The notes beneath the pieces were generated by a model. The model saw nothing but the letters and a program-made list of their open reading frames with translations. It was not told the origin of the DNA and did no database searches. Shown here in pieces: positions 34,500 to 42,829 of a stretch of DNA of 64,000 nucleotides. Source of the stretch: Paenibacillus terrigena DSM 21567. GTDB taxonomy: Bacteria > Bacillota > Bacilli > Paenibacillales > Paenibacillaceae. The stretch covers positions 319,056 to 383,055 of the forward strand of contig NZ_KB895412.1 of NCBI RefSeq assembly GCF_000374845.1, given 5' to 3'. Numbering within the stretch: the stretch's first letter is position 1; each line of letters begins with the position of its first letter. The translations under genes were made by a program, and so were the position numbers.

Positions 34500-34665
34500 G
34501 GAATGACGAATTACATGCGCTATGTTGGATTCCATCCACTTTTTTGGGGGGCAATGAGCCCTAATGCGTCGATTCTGGCGATCTATGCTGCGAAATTCCA
34601 ACATAGGTTAGCTACATAGCCGATATCGGCTTTGTATCCTGTATAGAATCCAACATAGGGCAAAG
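34500..34665. repeat. Non-coding repeat cluster (CCAACATAGG family)
   Basis: CTATGTTGGATTCC occurs at 34520-34533. Its inverse appears at 34595-34607 (ATTCCAACATAGG) and at 34647-34659 (AATCCAACATAGG). A perfect 14-base palindrome AGCCGATATCGGCT lies at 34618-34631. Nothing else is seen between 34408 and 34804, so it is probably an intergenic repeat unit. Confidence 0.6.
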
Positions 34666-34804
34666 TGGGAGTTCGTTGGCGCGTCCGATTTATACACTAT
34701 GGAACATGCTTGGGTTAAGGTAGAATAGTTAGTATAGTTTGCGCCTATCCTTATGCCGCTTAGGCTGGCAGAAGAGAGTAGGCCTGCAATGTGGAGGAAT
34801 CATC

Positions 34805-35623
34805 ATGAGTGAATTATCAATTATTGAATCTACACCGTCCCCCGTGACGGTTGCGTCATTATCACAAGATTTGATTCGCCTCGGCGTACAGGAAGGAGAT
34901 GTCTTACTGGTTCATTCCTCATTGTCCAGCATGGGTTGGGTCTGTGGGGGCGCACATGCCGTTATTCTTGCGCTGCAGGAGGTGCTCGGGCCGTCAGGAA
35001 CGCTAATCATGCCTGCGCATAGCGGTCAAATCTCGGATCCTGCGGCGTGGGAGAATCCTCCTGTGCCAAAGGGATGGATGGAGGAGATCTACGCTCATAT
35101 GCCAGCCTTTGATCCGGGAATCACCCCGACTCTCGGGATGGGGGCCATTGCCGAACTATTTCGGACGATACCAGGCACACTGCGCTCGAGTCATCCGCAA
35201 GTTTCTTTCTCGGCGCGAGGGCCTTTAGCCAAGGGAATCACCGAGGATCATCCATTGACGCCGCAGTTCGGAACGGCTTCGCCGCTCGGTAAGCTCGTGG
35301 CGTATAACGCTAAAATTCTTCTTCTCGGCATCGGCTTCGACTCCTGCACGATACTTCACTTGGCGGAGGCGCTGCATCCAGCCATGCCAAGGAAGGAGAT
35401 GGGTGCAGCGATCATGGAGGAAGGACAGCGCATATGGAAGTGGTTCGAAGACTATGACTATGATTCGGATGACTTTGCGCAGCTCGGTGCGGATTATGAA
35501 GCAGCAGGCGGTGAAGTCGCGAATGGGAAGGTTGCGAACGCGGATTGCAAGCTGTTGTCGGCAAATCCGGCTGTGGCGTTCGCATTTGAGTGGCTCTCGA
35601 AGCATCGGTTCTCGGAGAGTTAG
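34805..35623 (+). CDS. AAC(3)-family aminoglycoside N-acetyltransferase-like protein
   Basis: 272 aa. It follows the AAC(3) fold throughout: LIRLGVQEGDVLLVHSSLSSMGWVCGG at the N-terminus, LIMPAHSGQISDP, PGTLRSSHPQVSFSARG and LLGIGFDSCTILHLAE. The catalytic His/Glu region lies in the RSSHP segment of the family. Chromosomal AAC(3)-like enzymes are common in Paenibacillus; resistance is possible but not shown. Start ATG 34805 has GGAGG seven bases upstream. A decayed copy of its middle part lies at 38741-38860. Confidence 0.85.
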   Translation: MSELSIIESTPSPVTVASLSQDLIRLGVQEGDVLLVHSSLSSMGWVCGGAHAVILALQEVLGPSGTLIMPAHSGQISDPAAWENPPVPKGWMEEIYAHMPAFDPGITPTLGMGAIAELFRTIPGTLRSSHPQVSFSARGPLAKGITEDHPLTPQFGTASPLGKLVAYNAKILLLGIGFDSCTILHLAEALHPAMPRKEMGAAIMEEGQRIWKWFEDYDYDSDDFAQLGADYEAAGGEVANGKVANADCKLLSANPAVAFAFEWLSKHRFSES

Positions 35624-35634
35624 ATTTGACATTG

Positions 35635-35675
35635 AAATCCCCTATGATTTTGCCCGCCAGCATCATAGGGGATTT
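35635..35675 (+). terminator. Terminator after the AAC(3)-like gene
   Basis: Perfect 14-base arms AAATCCCCTATGAT / ATCATAGGGGATTT with a 13-base loop, then TGATTTG. Confidence 0.8.
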
Positions 35676-35742
35676 GATTTGTCTGCATGATCTCTTCGTG
35701 TTAAGGGTTTGTCCCTGTAATCAAATTCTCGCTATTGTGCAA

Positions 35743-36735
35743 TTAGATCGTAACTTCAATCCCTACACCCATCTCCAGCGCTTTACGGTAAATCATCTGT
35801 GCGGTTACTACATCTAGCACTGCAGTGCCTACGGTTTTGAAGAGCGTGATGTCTTCCTCGCGTTCACGGCCCTTTATCTGACCAAGCAGTACTTGTCCTA
35901 ATTCACCCGCGATATCCTGCCGGTTTATGATTCCTTTTTCCAACGGGATGATTATATCACCTGCCTCAGCCAAAACCCCTTCAATCGTATCGAAAATGAT
36001 CGTATCCGCGCGCTTAACAATTTCCTCCGGCAGCTCCTGCATTTGTGGTGTATAGGCGCCAACGCCGTTAATGTGAGCGCCTGCCTTTATGCGTGTGCCG
36101 TCAAATACCGGACGTGGCGACGTCGTTACTGCCGTAACAATGTCTGCGTTCGAAAGCGCTGCGTTCAGATCCTCAGCAACTACGATCCGGGTATGGAAAG
36201 TGTCTGCAAATTGATTCCGCATCTGATCTGTAAAAGCGCGTGCCCGGTCGATATTTACGTCATATACGCGAACCTCCTCCAGTTCCCGTACATTCAGCAT
36301 GGCCTCCAATTGCGTGCCGGCTTGTCCGCCTGTACCAATGAGCACCGCGGTCTTAGCATCCTTACGGGCGAGAAGGTCGGTTGCCGCACCTTGCACGGCG
36401 CCCGTTCTCAGCTGTGTTAAATATGTTCCGTCTATGATGGAGCAGACTTCGCCAGTCTTACCGTCGAGCACAATCATTTGAGCCGGAACCGACGATTTGC
36501 CGAGTTCAATATTGTTCGGAAACACCGACACGATTTTAATCCCTGCAGCCTCCAGCGGTTCCACGAAAGCCGGCATGAAGAGGCTCTGTCCTTGCTGTTT
36601 CGGCATATCAATATTGACGCGGAGTGGTACATTGCAGCTACCTGCAGAATACATGTTCAGCGCCAGTTTGGCAGCTTCAATCGCTTCCTTCATCGTAAAT
36701 ATCTGTTTTGTATGTTCTTTGGATATCATCAGCAT
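35743..36735 (-). CDS. Ornithine cyclodeaminase/mu-crystallin family protein
   Basis: 330 aa NAD(P)-binding enzyme. Nucleotide site VLIGTGGQAGTQLEAML, plus the family segments GTYLTQLRTGAVQGAAT, TTSPRPVFDGTRIKAGAHINGVGAYTPQMQEL and TLFKTVGTAVLDV. Relatives are ornithine cyclodeaminases, alanine or ketimine dehydrogenases, or act in opine and diaminopropionate pathways, so the substrate stays open. Start ATG 36735 follows GAGGTG. It is the last gene of a three-gene minus-strand module with the TrmB regulator and a TSUP permease, which suggests catabolism or export of an amino-acid-like compound. Confidence 0.88.
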   Translation of the reverse strand: MLMISKEHTKQIFTMKEAIEAAKLALNMYSAGSCNVPLRVNIDMPKQQGQSLFMPAFVEPLEAAGIKIVSVFPNNIELGKSSVPAQMIVLDGKTGEVCSIIDGTYLTQLRTGAVQGAATDLLARKDAKTAVLIGTGGQAGTQLEAMLNVRELEEVRVYDVNIDRARAFTDQMRNQFADTFHTRIVVAEDLNAALSNADIVTAVTTSPRPVFDGTRIKAGAHINGVGAYTPQMQELPEEIVKRADTIIFDTIEGVLAEAGDIIIPLEKGIINRQDIAGELGQVLLGQIKGREREEDITLFKTVGTAVLDVVTAQMIYRKALEMGVGIEVTI

Positions 36736-36783
36736 GGTAAGCACCTCGTAGTAAGTATTTTAAATTTGACAGTAAGCCGCTTT

Positions 36784-37680
36784 TTAAGCCGTCGCTTCCT
36801 GCAGATGTTCCTCTTTTTTTCTGAACTCGGCAATAAGCATGCTTACGCCGCTATAAAGAAGTATTGCGGCAACGATCCATTGGAGCATCGATACGTCTAG
36901 GCCTTTGACAAGGTATACAGCAACCAGCACCCCAATCACACCAAAGGTCGAAGTGAACAGCGTAATTTTGCGGCTGTATTCACCATATTTAATGAATTGC
37001 ATGCTGCCGATCGGCACGGAGAAGGTAGCCGCACCCATCATGATTGGAAATGCAATAGCAGGATTCAGACCCAAGGCGTACACGGTTACCATCGTTAGAG
37101 CATACGAGCCGATGCCAATATTGTTAAGCGCTCCATAGATGAACAGACAGACCGCCGCGATAACGAGCTTCGAACCGGTTAAGCCGGTCGCTGTTCCGCC
37201 CGAAGGGATGAGGCCGAATTTACCTGCTAGGATGAAGAAGGTAGCGATGACCAGCCCAGCTCCGATAAATCTGCGGATCACAGTCGGCGACAATTTCACG
37301 ACAAACCGTGGTCCAATATATGCCCCGATAATTTGAGCGATGATACACACAGCCAATGTGAGTATATCTACATTAATTACTGTAATGAAGGCCAGCGCCA
37401 TGACAGCGACGGGAATCACACACTGCGTATTTAACGTTCCCGGCAGCTTCTTGTCCGTTACCAGCTTTGTTTTTCGATAGAAAATCGACGAAATCGCAAA
37501 GTCTGAGACACCGAAGGTTGAGAAGAAGAAAATAACAGTCGATGAGATTGCTAGCATAAAGCCATTTCCAGGCTCTTTCCGGATTTCTTCCTTATGCTTG
37601 ATGACGTCAAAGACGAAGCGGAAAGCAAAAATAACATTAATGATGACGATTAGCGTTATTATGATAGCTGTTGCTGACAT
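36784..37680 (-). CDS. TSUP (TauE/SafE) family permease
   Basis: 298 aa, about eight helices, in two similar halves as usual for TSUP proteins. Segments such as IAQIIGAYIGPRFVVKLSPTVIRRFIGAGLV and GALNNIGIGSYALTMVTVYALG match the family. Members export sulphite, sulphoacetate or other organic sulphonates and acids. It lies between the ornithine cyclodeaminase-like gene and the TrmB regulator. Confidence 0.85.
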   Translation of the reverse strand: MSATAIIITLIVIINVIFAFRFVFDVIKHKEEIRKEPGNGFMLAISSTVIFFFSTFGVSDFAISSIFYRKTKLVTDKKLPGTLNTQCVIPVAVMALAFITVINVDILTLAVCIIAQIIGAYIGPRFVVKLSPTVIRRFIGAGLVIATFFILAGKFGLIPSGGTATGLTGSKLVIAAVCLFIYGALNNIGIGSYALTMVTVYALGLNPAIAFPIMMGAATFSVPIGSMQFIKYGEYSRKITLFTSTFGVIGVLVAVYLVKGLDVSMLQWIVAAILLYSGVSMLIAEFRKKEEHLQEATA

Positions 37681-37685
37681 AAGGT

Positions 37686-38516
37686 TCAGCCTTCTTTCTT
37701 ATCGTTATGGTCATGGGGTTTGAATATACTTCGTATTCCTTGTAACTCCTTGCCGAACTGCTTTCTCGCATCTTCATCGAGGGCATCAATTAGCTTGAGG
37801 CAGTAAGCATCGTGGCTAATGTTTTCCTTAGTCAGGAATACCATCGGGAGACTTTGAGTCCAGATCACTTCGGCATTCTTATCATTCTGAATGTGTCCAA
37901 AGAGTACTTCTTTGGAATCAATTACAAGGTTAATCCATCTGCCGCCGCTCTCTTCGAGCTTCGCCTCTTCAAATCCATGTCTGTAGTAATAATGAAGCGG
38001 TACATCATAATCATGGTCTGTGCTGTACAGAATGATGACAGTTTGCTCAAGTCTTTTCTCCACAGCCTGCAGCTCTTCGAGAATATAAGGTAAATCTTCT
38101 CTCCACACTTGGATGTAAACGTCTGATTTCGCTTCCTCCAGCAAATGCCGGCATTTATTGAAAATATTGCTGTACCCGCGTATGTACCATAATGTCTCCA
38201 GATCCATCGTCTGGTTATAGCTTGTCAGCTCTTTCTGAACTTCGGCCAGATCCTCTTCGACGTTAGTTCTGATGTTGTTGATCAATTCCTCGATGGGAAC
38301 GGCACTGTAATTTACCGGATTGGTCTGCTTGGATACGACAGCGCAACCCTTCTCCATAAGTATTTCTAACGTGTTGTACACCTTGGAGCGGGGGACGGAG
38401 GACCATTTGCTAATCTCGTATCCCGTGCCCACGCCATTTTTCAATAGGGCAATATACACCTTCGTTTCGGACTCCGTGAAGTGGAACAATTTTAGCAACT
38501 GAATGACTCTCTCCAA
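37686..38516 (-). CDS. TrmB family transcriptional regulator
   Basis: 276 aa. The N-terminal winged helix (LFHFTESETKVYIALLKNGVGTGYEISKWSSVPRSKVYNTLEIL) is a TrmB type; the C-terminal domain resembles the phospholipase D-like sensor domain of the family. AAGGAGGGGG lies eight bases upstream of the TTG at 38516, which is therefore preferred to a TTG at 38543 that overlaps the site. It is the first gene of the module and probably controls it through the TGTGA palindrome just upstream. Confidence 0.82.
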   Translation of the reverse strand: MERVIQLLKLFHFTESETKVYIALLKNGVGTGYEISKWSSVPRSKVYNTLEILMEKGCAVVSKQTNPVNYSAVPIEELINNIRTNVEEDLAEVQKELTSYNQTMDLETLWYIRGYSNIFNKCRHLLEEAKSDVYIQVWREDLPYILEELQAVEKRLEQTVIILYSTDHDYDVPLHYYYRHGFEEAKLEESGGRWINLVIDSKEVLFGHIQNDKNAEVIWTQSLPMVFLTKENISHDAYCLKLIDALDEDARKQFGKELQGIRSIFKPHDHNDKKEG

Positions 38517-38550
38517 GCGAGCCCCCTCCTTTTCAAAATACAACTTTATT

Positions 38551-38566
38551 TGTGATTTAATTCACA
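38551..38566. promoter_or_regulatory. TGTGA-N6-TCACA palindrome upstream of trmB
   Basis: Perfect inverted repeat TGTGATTTAATTCACA, 35 bases from the TrmB start. It resembles a CRP-like site by sequence, but an autoregulatory site for TrmB is more likely in this context. Confidence 0.5.
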
Positions 38567-38693
38567 TGATTATTGATGACTTTTGATAGTAGCTACCCTC
38601 AAGAACTACTATATAGCATTCAGACGACTTTGTACATATTTTCACAAACAAATTCACGAGTTAGACATAAAATTGAAAGGAATGTTGTGTTCA

Positions 38694-38729
38694 CTTACGT
38701 AGGTAGGGGTAACGTGTAACCTACGTAAG
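38694..38729. repeat. Perfect 11-base inverted repeat next to the decayed AAC(3) copy
   Basis: CTTACGTAGGT at 38694-38704 and ACCTACGTAAG at 38719-38729 with a 14-base centre. It lies 12 bases before the start of the duplicated AAC(3) segment. It has no T run, so it is not an ordinary terminator. Confidence 0.65.
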
Positions 38730-38740
38730 TTGGATTTACT

Positions 38741-38860
38741 GCTAATCATGCCTGCGCATAGCGGCCAAAATCTCGGAGCCTGCGGCGTGGGAGAATCCCT
38801 TGTGCCAAAGGCATGGACAGAGGAGATCTACGCTCATATGCCAGCCTTTGATCCGGGGAT
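38741..38860 (+). pseudogene. Decayed fragment of an AAC(3)-like gene
   Basis: These 120 bases match 35002-35120 inside the AAC(3)-like gene, in the same orientation, at roughly nine in ten positions by eye. One inserted A after agcggcca and one deleted base in gagaatccc shift the frame. Neither flank continues the gene, so it is a fragment without a start. It lies between the TrmB gene and the SDR gene. Confidence 0.85.
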
Positions 38861-38891
38861 TTATCCGTGGTATCTATACGCTTAACTGCTA

Positions 38892-39641
38892 TCATTCCAT
38901 CGACAATCCACCGGTCACAGGGGTATAGGTCCCTGTCAAGAAACGAGCGTCATCACTTGCTAAGAATGCGATAACGCCCGCGACATCTTCCGGGTCGGCT
39001 ACGCGCCCTAGCGGCGTAAATCCGCTGATCACGTTCTTCTCTTGCGCTGACAAAAACGCCGTAGCCTCTGTGTTTACAAGGCCGGGTGCAACGACATTGG
39101 CTGAGATACCATAGGGTCCGAATTCTTGTGCAATGTAGGTAGAGAACGTATCGAGAGCGCCTTTGGCCGTCCCGTGCGAAATCATGCAGGGGGAGGGGTC
39201 TTTGCCCAGTGTGCTGGATATATAAATAATCCGTCCGAACTTCTGCTCCATCATATAAGGAATGACGGCTTGGGTCGTCACGAATGCTGCCTGTAATTCA
39301 CTATGGAATTTAGCAGCGAATGACTCCCAGGATAGCTCGGCAAACGCTTTGGCTTCAAAAGCCATACTCGCGTTGCTGACCAGAATATCAATACGGCCAA
39401 AGGATTGCTTCGCAGCGTCGGCAAGCTTCAAGACTTGATCTGCCTCGCGAACATCCGCTTGAATAGCAATGGCTTCCCCGCCGACGGTTCGAATTGCGGC
39501 TACCACTTCTTCAGCAGCTGCAACATTCGTTACATAATTGACGACGATCTTCGCCCCCCGTTCAGCGAGCAGCAAGGATGCTGCGCGTCCAATACCTCGC
39601 GAACCTCCGGTTATGATGGCTACTTTACCTTGAAGCATCAT
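38892..39641 (-). CDS. Short-chain dehydrogenase/reductase with altered active site
   Basis: 249 aa Rossmann-fold protein. The cofactor motif TGGSRGIG (11-18), NAS-like motif (VSNASMAF) and final PVTGG are typical of the FabG-like class. The catalytic YxxxK motif reads HGTAK, with H156 in place of Tyr and K160 kept; S142 or S143 is present. Activity by the usual mechanism is therefore doubtful. It is the last gene of a three-gene minus-strand operon after an MFS exporter and a WYL regulator. Confidence 0.88.
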   Translation of the reverse strand: MMLQGKVAIITGGSRGIGRAASLLLAERGAKIVVNYVTNVAAAEEVVAAIRTVGGEAIAIQADVREADQVLKLADAAKQSFGRIDILVSNASMAFEAKAFAELSWESFAAKFHSELQAAFVTTQAVIPYMMEQKFGRIIYISSTLGKDPSPCMISHGTAKGALDTFSTYIAQEFGPYGISANVVAPGLVNTEATAFLSAQEKNVISGFTPLGRVADPEDVAGVIAFLASDDARFLTGTYTPVTGGLSME

Positions 39642-39660
39642 GTTGATTCCCTTCCTTCCG

Positions 39661-40620
39661 TCATTTGAATGATGAATACATCGCCGCGATTTCGAGAGCG
39701 GCTTTCTTCACTTCCGCAGCCAAATCAGCAGGTTCGCGCACAATGACATCCGTCTTGAAGTGGAGCAAGAAGCCGATTAGCCATTTCTGACGCGGAACAG
39801 TGGTGCGCACAAGCAGTGATCCTGAGGGAAGGCGTTCAATGTCCTGCTCATCAAAATGATCCATAGCCGCTACTTTGGCGTCGCCTAAGAATTCCAGGAC
39901 AAGGCGACAAGTCTGTTCATGGCGATCCGCCCGCAGCTGCGCATCCATCCGTTCATTAAGCTTCGCAAGCGCGACATCTCTTCGGTCATACGTGTCGGGA
40001 CGGATTTGAAGATGATGAATGCGAGAGAGCCGGAATGTCCGGTAATCCTCCCGGGTCAGGCAATAGCCATGAAGATACCAAGTGTACCGCTTGAGCACGA
40101 GACCAATCGGTTCAACGCAACGCTGCGTTTCTTCTCCTTGACCATCGGTATAGCCGAACTGAATCAGTTTGGTCTCACGGATAGCCTGCTGCAATGCTTC
40201 GTATTTGGCACGTTCCACCTCACTCTTCCGCCAAGGCGTGAAATCTACGATGAGTTGTTCCCGCTCAGATAGGCGCCCTTGTTCCGCTTGCGAGACCAGT
40301 GCGCCGACTTTATCGAGCAGGCGGTCCATATGGGAATGGTGAACCGCCTGTGTCGATTGAAGTCCGCGGAGCGCGGTAGACAGAGCAATGAGTTCATCCA
40401 AGGACAGCATCTGCCGATCCAAGCGGAAGCTATCCATGATCTCATAACCGCCTTCTGCGCCTGTATACGATATGATAGGAATTCCTGCGAGATTGAGCGA
40501 TTCCAAATCGCGGTAAATCGTACGCAGCGATACCTCCATCCGATCAGCTAACTCTTGGGCTTGAACCCGTTTTCGATTGAGCAGCAGAATCGTAATGGCC
40601 ATCAGTCGCTCGAGCTTCAT
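39661..40620 (-). CDS. WYL-domain transcriptional regulator (YafY type)
   Basis: 319 aa. N-terminal HTH of the DeoR-like type (VQAQELADRMEVSLRTIYRDLESLNLAGIPI), followed by the WYL domain (LKRYTWYLHGYCLTREDYRTFRLSRI) and a C-terminal WCX extension. WYL domains bind ligands such as nucleic acids or small molecules. It lies 24 bases downstream of the MFS gene and 19 bases upstream of the SDR gene; GGAGGAAA precedes the start. Confidence 0.9.
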   Translation of the reverse strand: MKLERLMAITILLLNRKRVQAQELADRMEVSLRTIYRDLESLNLAGIPIISYTGAEGGYEIMDSFRLDRQMLSLDELIALSTALRGLQSTQAVHHSHMDRLLDKVGALVSQAEQGRLSEREQLIVDFTPWRKSEVERAKYEALQQAIRETKLIQFGYTDGQGEETQRCVEPIGLVLKRYTWYLHGYCLTREDYRTFRLSRIHHLQIRPDTYDRRDVALAKLNERMDAQLRADRHEQTCRLVLEFLGDAKVAAMDHFDEQDIERLPSGSLLVRTTVPRQKWLIGFLLHFKTDVIVREPADLAAEVKKAALEIAAMYSSFK

Positions 40621-40644
40621 GTCTTTTCCTCCATTTGTACAGAA

Positions 40645-42177
40645 TTAATGCGTAGTCGCGTATCCGTCTTCCTCCGGGGATGGATCCAGCTTCTCTCTAC
40701 TCATGAAGAAGGCTGCGATCAGTGCAAGGACGGCGGGAACGAGGCTCCACGTGAAGGTTGAGATGATTGAATCCGTTAATCCCAACTTGATGGTACTTAG
40801 CGTATTCCCATCGATGGACTTGCTGAGTGTAGGATTTAGTAGGACATAAGGGTCATTGTAATTAAAATCTGCAGGCATCTGTGTTGCTCCCTTGCTCGCA
40901 AACGTCTGGGTCAGCTTACTGGTAAGCAAATGATTCTGGATGATACCGAATATTGTAATCCCAAGTGTCATACCAAGTGAGCGGTTGAAGTTCAGTGTTG
41001 AACTCGCCGCGCCGCGTTGTGTGGCTGGGAACGAGTGGATGGCTGAACTGCTTAGTACCGAGAAGGATGTCCCGACGCCAAGGCCGACGAGAACCATATA
41101 GGTCGTAATGAGAACGCGTGGTGAATCCATCGTCAGTCCTGTTAGTAGAGCTAACCCCGCAATGAGGATGAAGAGCGGTGGAATTAAGATGGTCCGATAA
41201 GGTAATTTCGCCATTAGGAATCCACCTACAGTCGCCGTAACGACTGAACCGATCATCATCGGGAGCAGCACGAGTCCGGAGTTGGATGCTGTTCCTCCAA
41301 GTACACCTTGAATGTATATGGGAATGAACATGGCTGCAGACATGTATGCAGCACCGCTGAATATCGCGATCATATTGCTGGTTGTATAGAGACGATTCTG
41401 GAACATGCGAAAAGAGATGATGGGTTCAACAGCTCTTTTCTCCACGAATATAAGCAATACGGTAAAAACAACGAACCCTGCGAATAAGCCAAGGATTTGT
41501 GGGGAGCCCCATGCGTACTCTTTGCCGCCTAGCTCTAACCCAAGCATGAGGCAGATGACAGCCCCAATTAAGAGTAACGCCCCGAGAAAATCGATGCTTT
41601 GCTTGGCATGTACTGTGGATTCTTTGTAGAAGATCAAGACCAAGAGGAACGCAACGAGACCAAGCGGCAGATTAATGTAGAAAATCCATTCCCATTGCAA
41701 GTGATCTGTAATAAATCCACCCAGCATCGGAGCGACGACACTCGATAAGCCGAATAGAGCGCCGAACATGCCTGTCATTTTGCCTCGATTCTCTGGTGGA
41801 ACAATATCGAACATGATCGTGAATGCGATGGATACCATCGCGCCTGCGCCAATCCCTTGGACCGCACGGTACAGACTTAGCTGTGTGATCGATTCAGCGG
41901 TTCCGCATAAGGCAGAACCGATCATAAAGACAATAATCCCGAAGATGAAGAAACGTTTACGTCCATACATATCGGAGAGCTTGCCGAAGATGGGCATGCC
42001 TGCCATCTCAGCGACCATATAAGCGGTTGTGACCCAGACGAATTTGTCGAGTCCGCCCATCTCGCCGACAATCGTTCCCATGGCGGTGGCGACGATGGTG
42101 TTATCCATCGAGGCCATCAGGATCGCGAGCAGCAGCCCTGCTATAATAACCCCTACTTTGTTGTGTTTCGTATTCAT
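40645..42177 (-). CDS. DHA2-type MFS multidrug exporter
   Basis: 510 aa, 14 helices, EmrB/QacA branch of MFS. Visible signatures are LLLAILMASMDNTIVATAMGTI in helix 1, GKLSDMYGRKRFFIFG in the loop between helices 2 and 3, and the motif C-like GLSSVVAPMLGGFITDHL in helix 5. Such proteins export drugs, dyes or lipids using the proton gradient. It is the first gene of an operon with the WYL regulator and SDR protein. Ribosome binding site AAAGGATTG is moderately spaced. Confidence 0.9.
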   Translation of the reverse strand: MNTKHNKVGVIIAGLLLAILMASMDNTIVATAMGTIVGEMGGLDKFVWVTTAYMVAEMAGMPIFGKLSDMYGRKRFFIFGIIVFMIGSALCGTAESITQLSLYRAVQGIGAGAMVSIAFTIMFDIVPPENRGKMTGMFGALFGLSSVVAPMLGGFITDHLQWEWIFYINLPLGLVAFLLVLIFYKESTVHAKQSIDFLGALLLIGAVICLMLGLELGGKEYAWGSPQILGLFAGFVVFTVLLIFVEKRAVEPIISFRMFQNRLYTTSNMIAIFSGAAYMSAAMFIPIYIQGVLGGTASNSGLVLLPMMIGSVVTATVGGFLMAKLPYRTILIPPLFILIAGLALLTGLTMDSPRVLITTYMVLVGLGVGTSFSVLSSSAIHSFPATQRGAASSTLNFNRSLGMTLGITIFGIIQNHLLTSKLTQTFASKGATQMPADFNYNDPYVLLNPTLSKSIDGNTLSTIKLGLTDSIISTFTWSLVPAVLALIAAFFMSREKLDPSPEEDGYATTH

Positions 42178-42245
42178 ACAATTTCAATCCTTTCGGTTAT
42201 GGTAACGGGTGAACCGTATTTGAACCCATCATACCCAACTATTGT

Positions 42246-42261
42246 TGACATCTGTCTGTCA
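42246..42261. promoter_or_regulatory. Inverted repeat upstream of the MFS exporter
   Basis: TGACA (42246-42250), six bases, TGTCA (42257-42261), 69 bases upstream of the MFS start on the minus strand. The form is common for regulators of drug exporters, but the arms are short. Confidence 0.35.
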
Positions 42262-42399
42262 GGGTTTCTGAACAAATTTTTTTAATTCTTTTTGGATCTA
42301 CGAAAGTTATTCCTTTAATTCCACATTTTAGGTGGTCATATCTTGATTTTCCAAGTACAATGTTAAGCAATCCAGAATAGGAAAGGTGGAGGTTGTAGT

Positions 42400-42626
42400 A
42401 TGATGACGAGTGGATCTGCTGCGGGTGGTGTTATTTTTGGGATCATTCCCATCTTGATGTTTCTTGTTAATGTGGGTTGCTCGGGCTAGGGATTTATTTG
42501 CTCATTCTACTCATTCGATTGGCCAAGCGGGGGATTGAATTGCTTGATTTGCAGATTGCGGAGAAGAGACGCACCGGACGCGATGATCTCAATCGTGGAG
42601 ATCAAGGCGGTAATGAGTTTCTGTAA
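42400..42626 (+). pseudogene. Frameshifted small membrane protein gene
   Basis: A good ribosome binding site (GGTGGAGG) precedes the ATG at 42400, but this frame stops at 42487-42489 after 29 codons. From 42480 another frame continues as LGLGIYLLILLIRLAKRGIE LLDLQIAEKRR to a TAA at 42624-42626. That second part is nearly identical in protein to the intact small gene at 50371-50526. The gene therefore once coded a small membrane protein of about 75 aa and now carries a one-base frameshift. Confidence 0.8.
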
Positions 42627-42659
42627 GAGATCACATCAAATATCGGAGGTCGATTGAAG

Positions 42660-42728
42660 ATGTACGAAATATTGGGTCCACAGGATGAGGTGCACATCAT
42701 GACCTATCGAATATCGAAGAAATATTGA
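42660..42728 (+). pseudogene. N-terminal remnant of a GNAT acetyltransferase gene
   Basis: The frame MYEILGPQDEVHIMTYRISK and two residues more ends at 42728. Its first ten residues match MFKIFGPQDEV at the start of the intact GNAT gene at 50595, and a ribosome binding site (GGAGGT) is kept. The rest of the gene is deleted. It follows the frameshifted small gene in the same order as the intact pair. Confidence 0.8.
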
Positions 42729-42758
42729 ATATCGTATAATTCCTACCGATCCAACACA

Positions 42759-42799
42759 AAGAACCTTCGTCCCTCTTCACATCGGGGCGGAGGTTCTTC
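42759..42799. terminator. Hairpin between GNAT remnant and lacI-type gene
   Basis: AAGAACCTTCGTCCC / GGGCGGAGGTTCTT with two G-U or mismatched pairs. It can end transcripts from both sides, though T runs are weak. Confidence 0.55.
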
Positions 42800-42829
42800 A
42801 CTTCCCATTGTAATTTTATTCGTCCAACG

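Noticed and set aside
38741-38860. Functional AAC(3)-like gene
   Set aside because: Only a middle segment is present, with two frame-breaking indels and no start.
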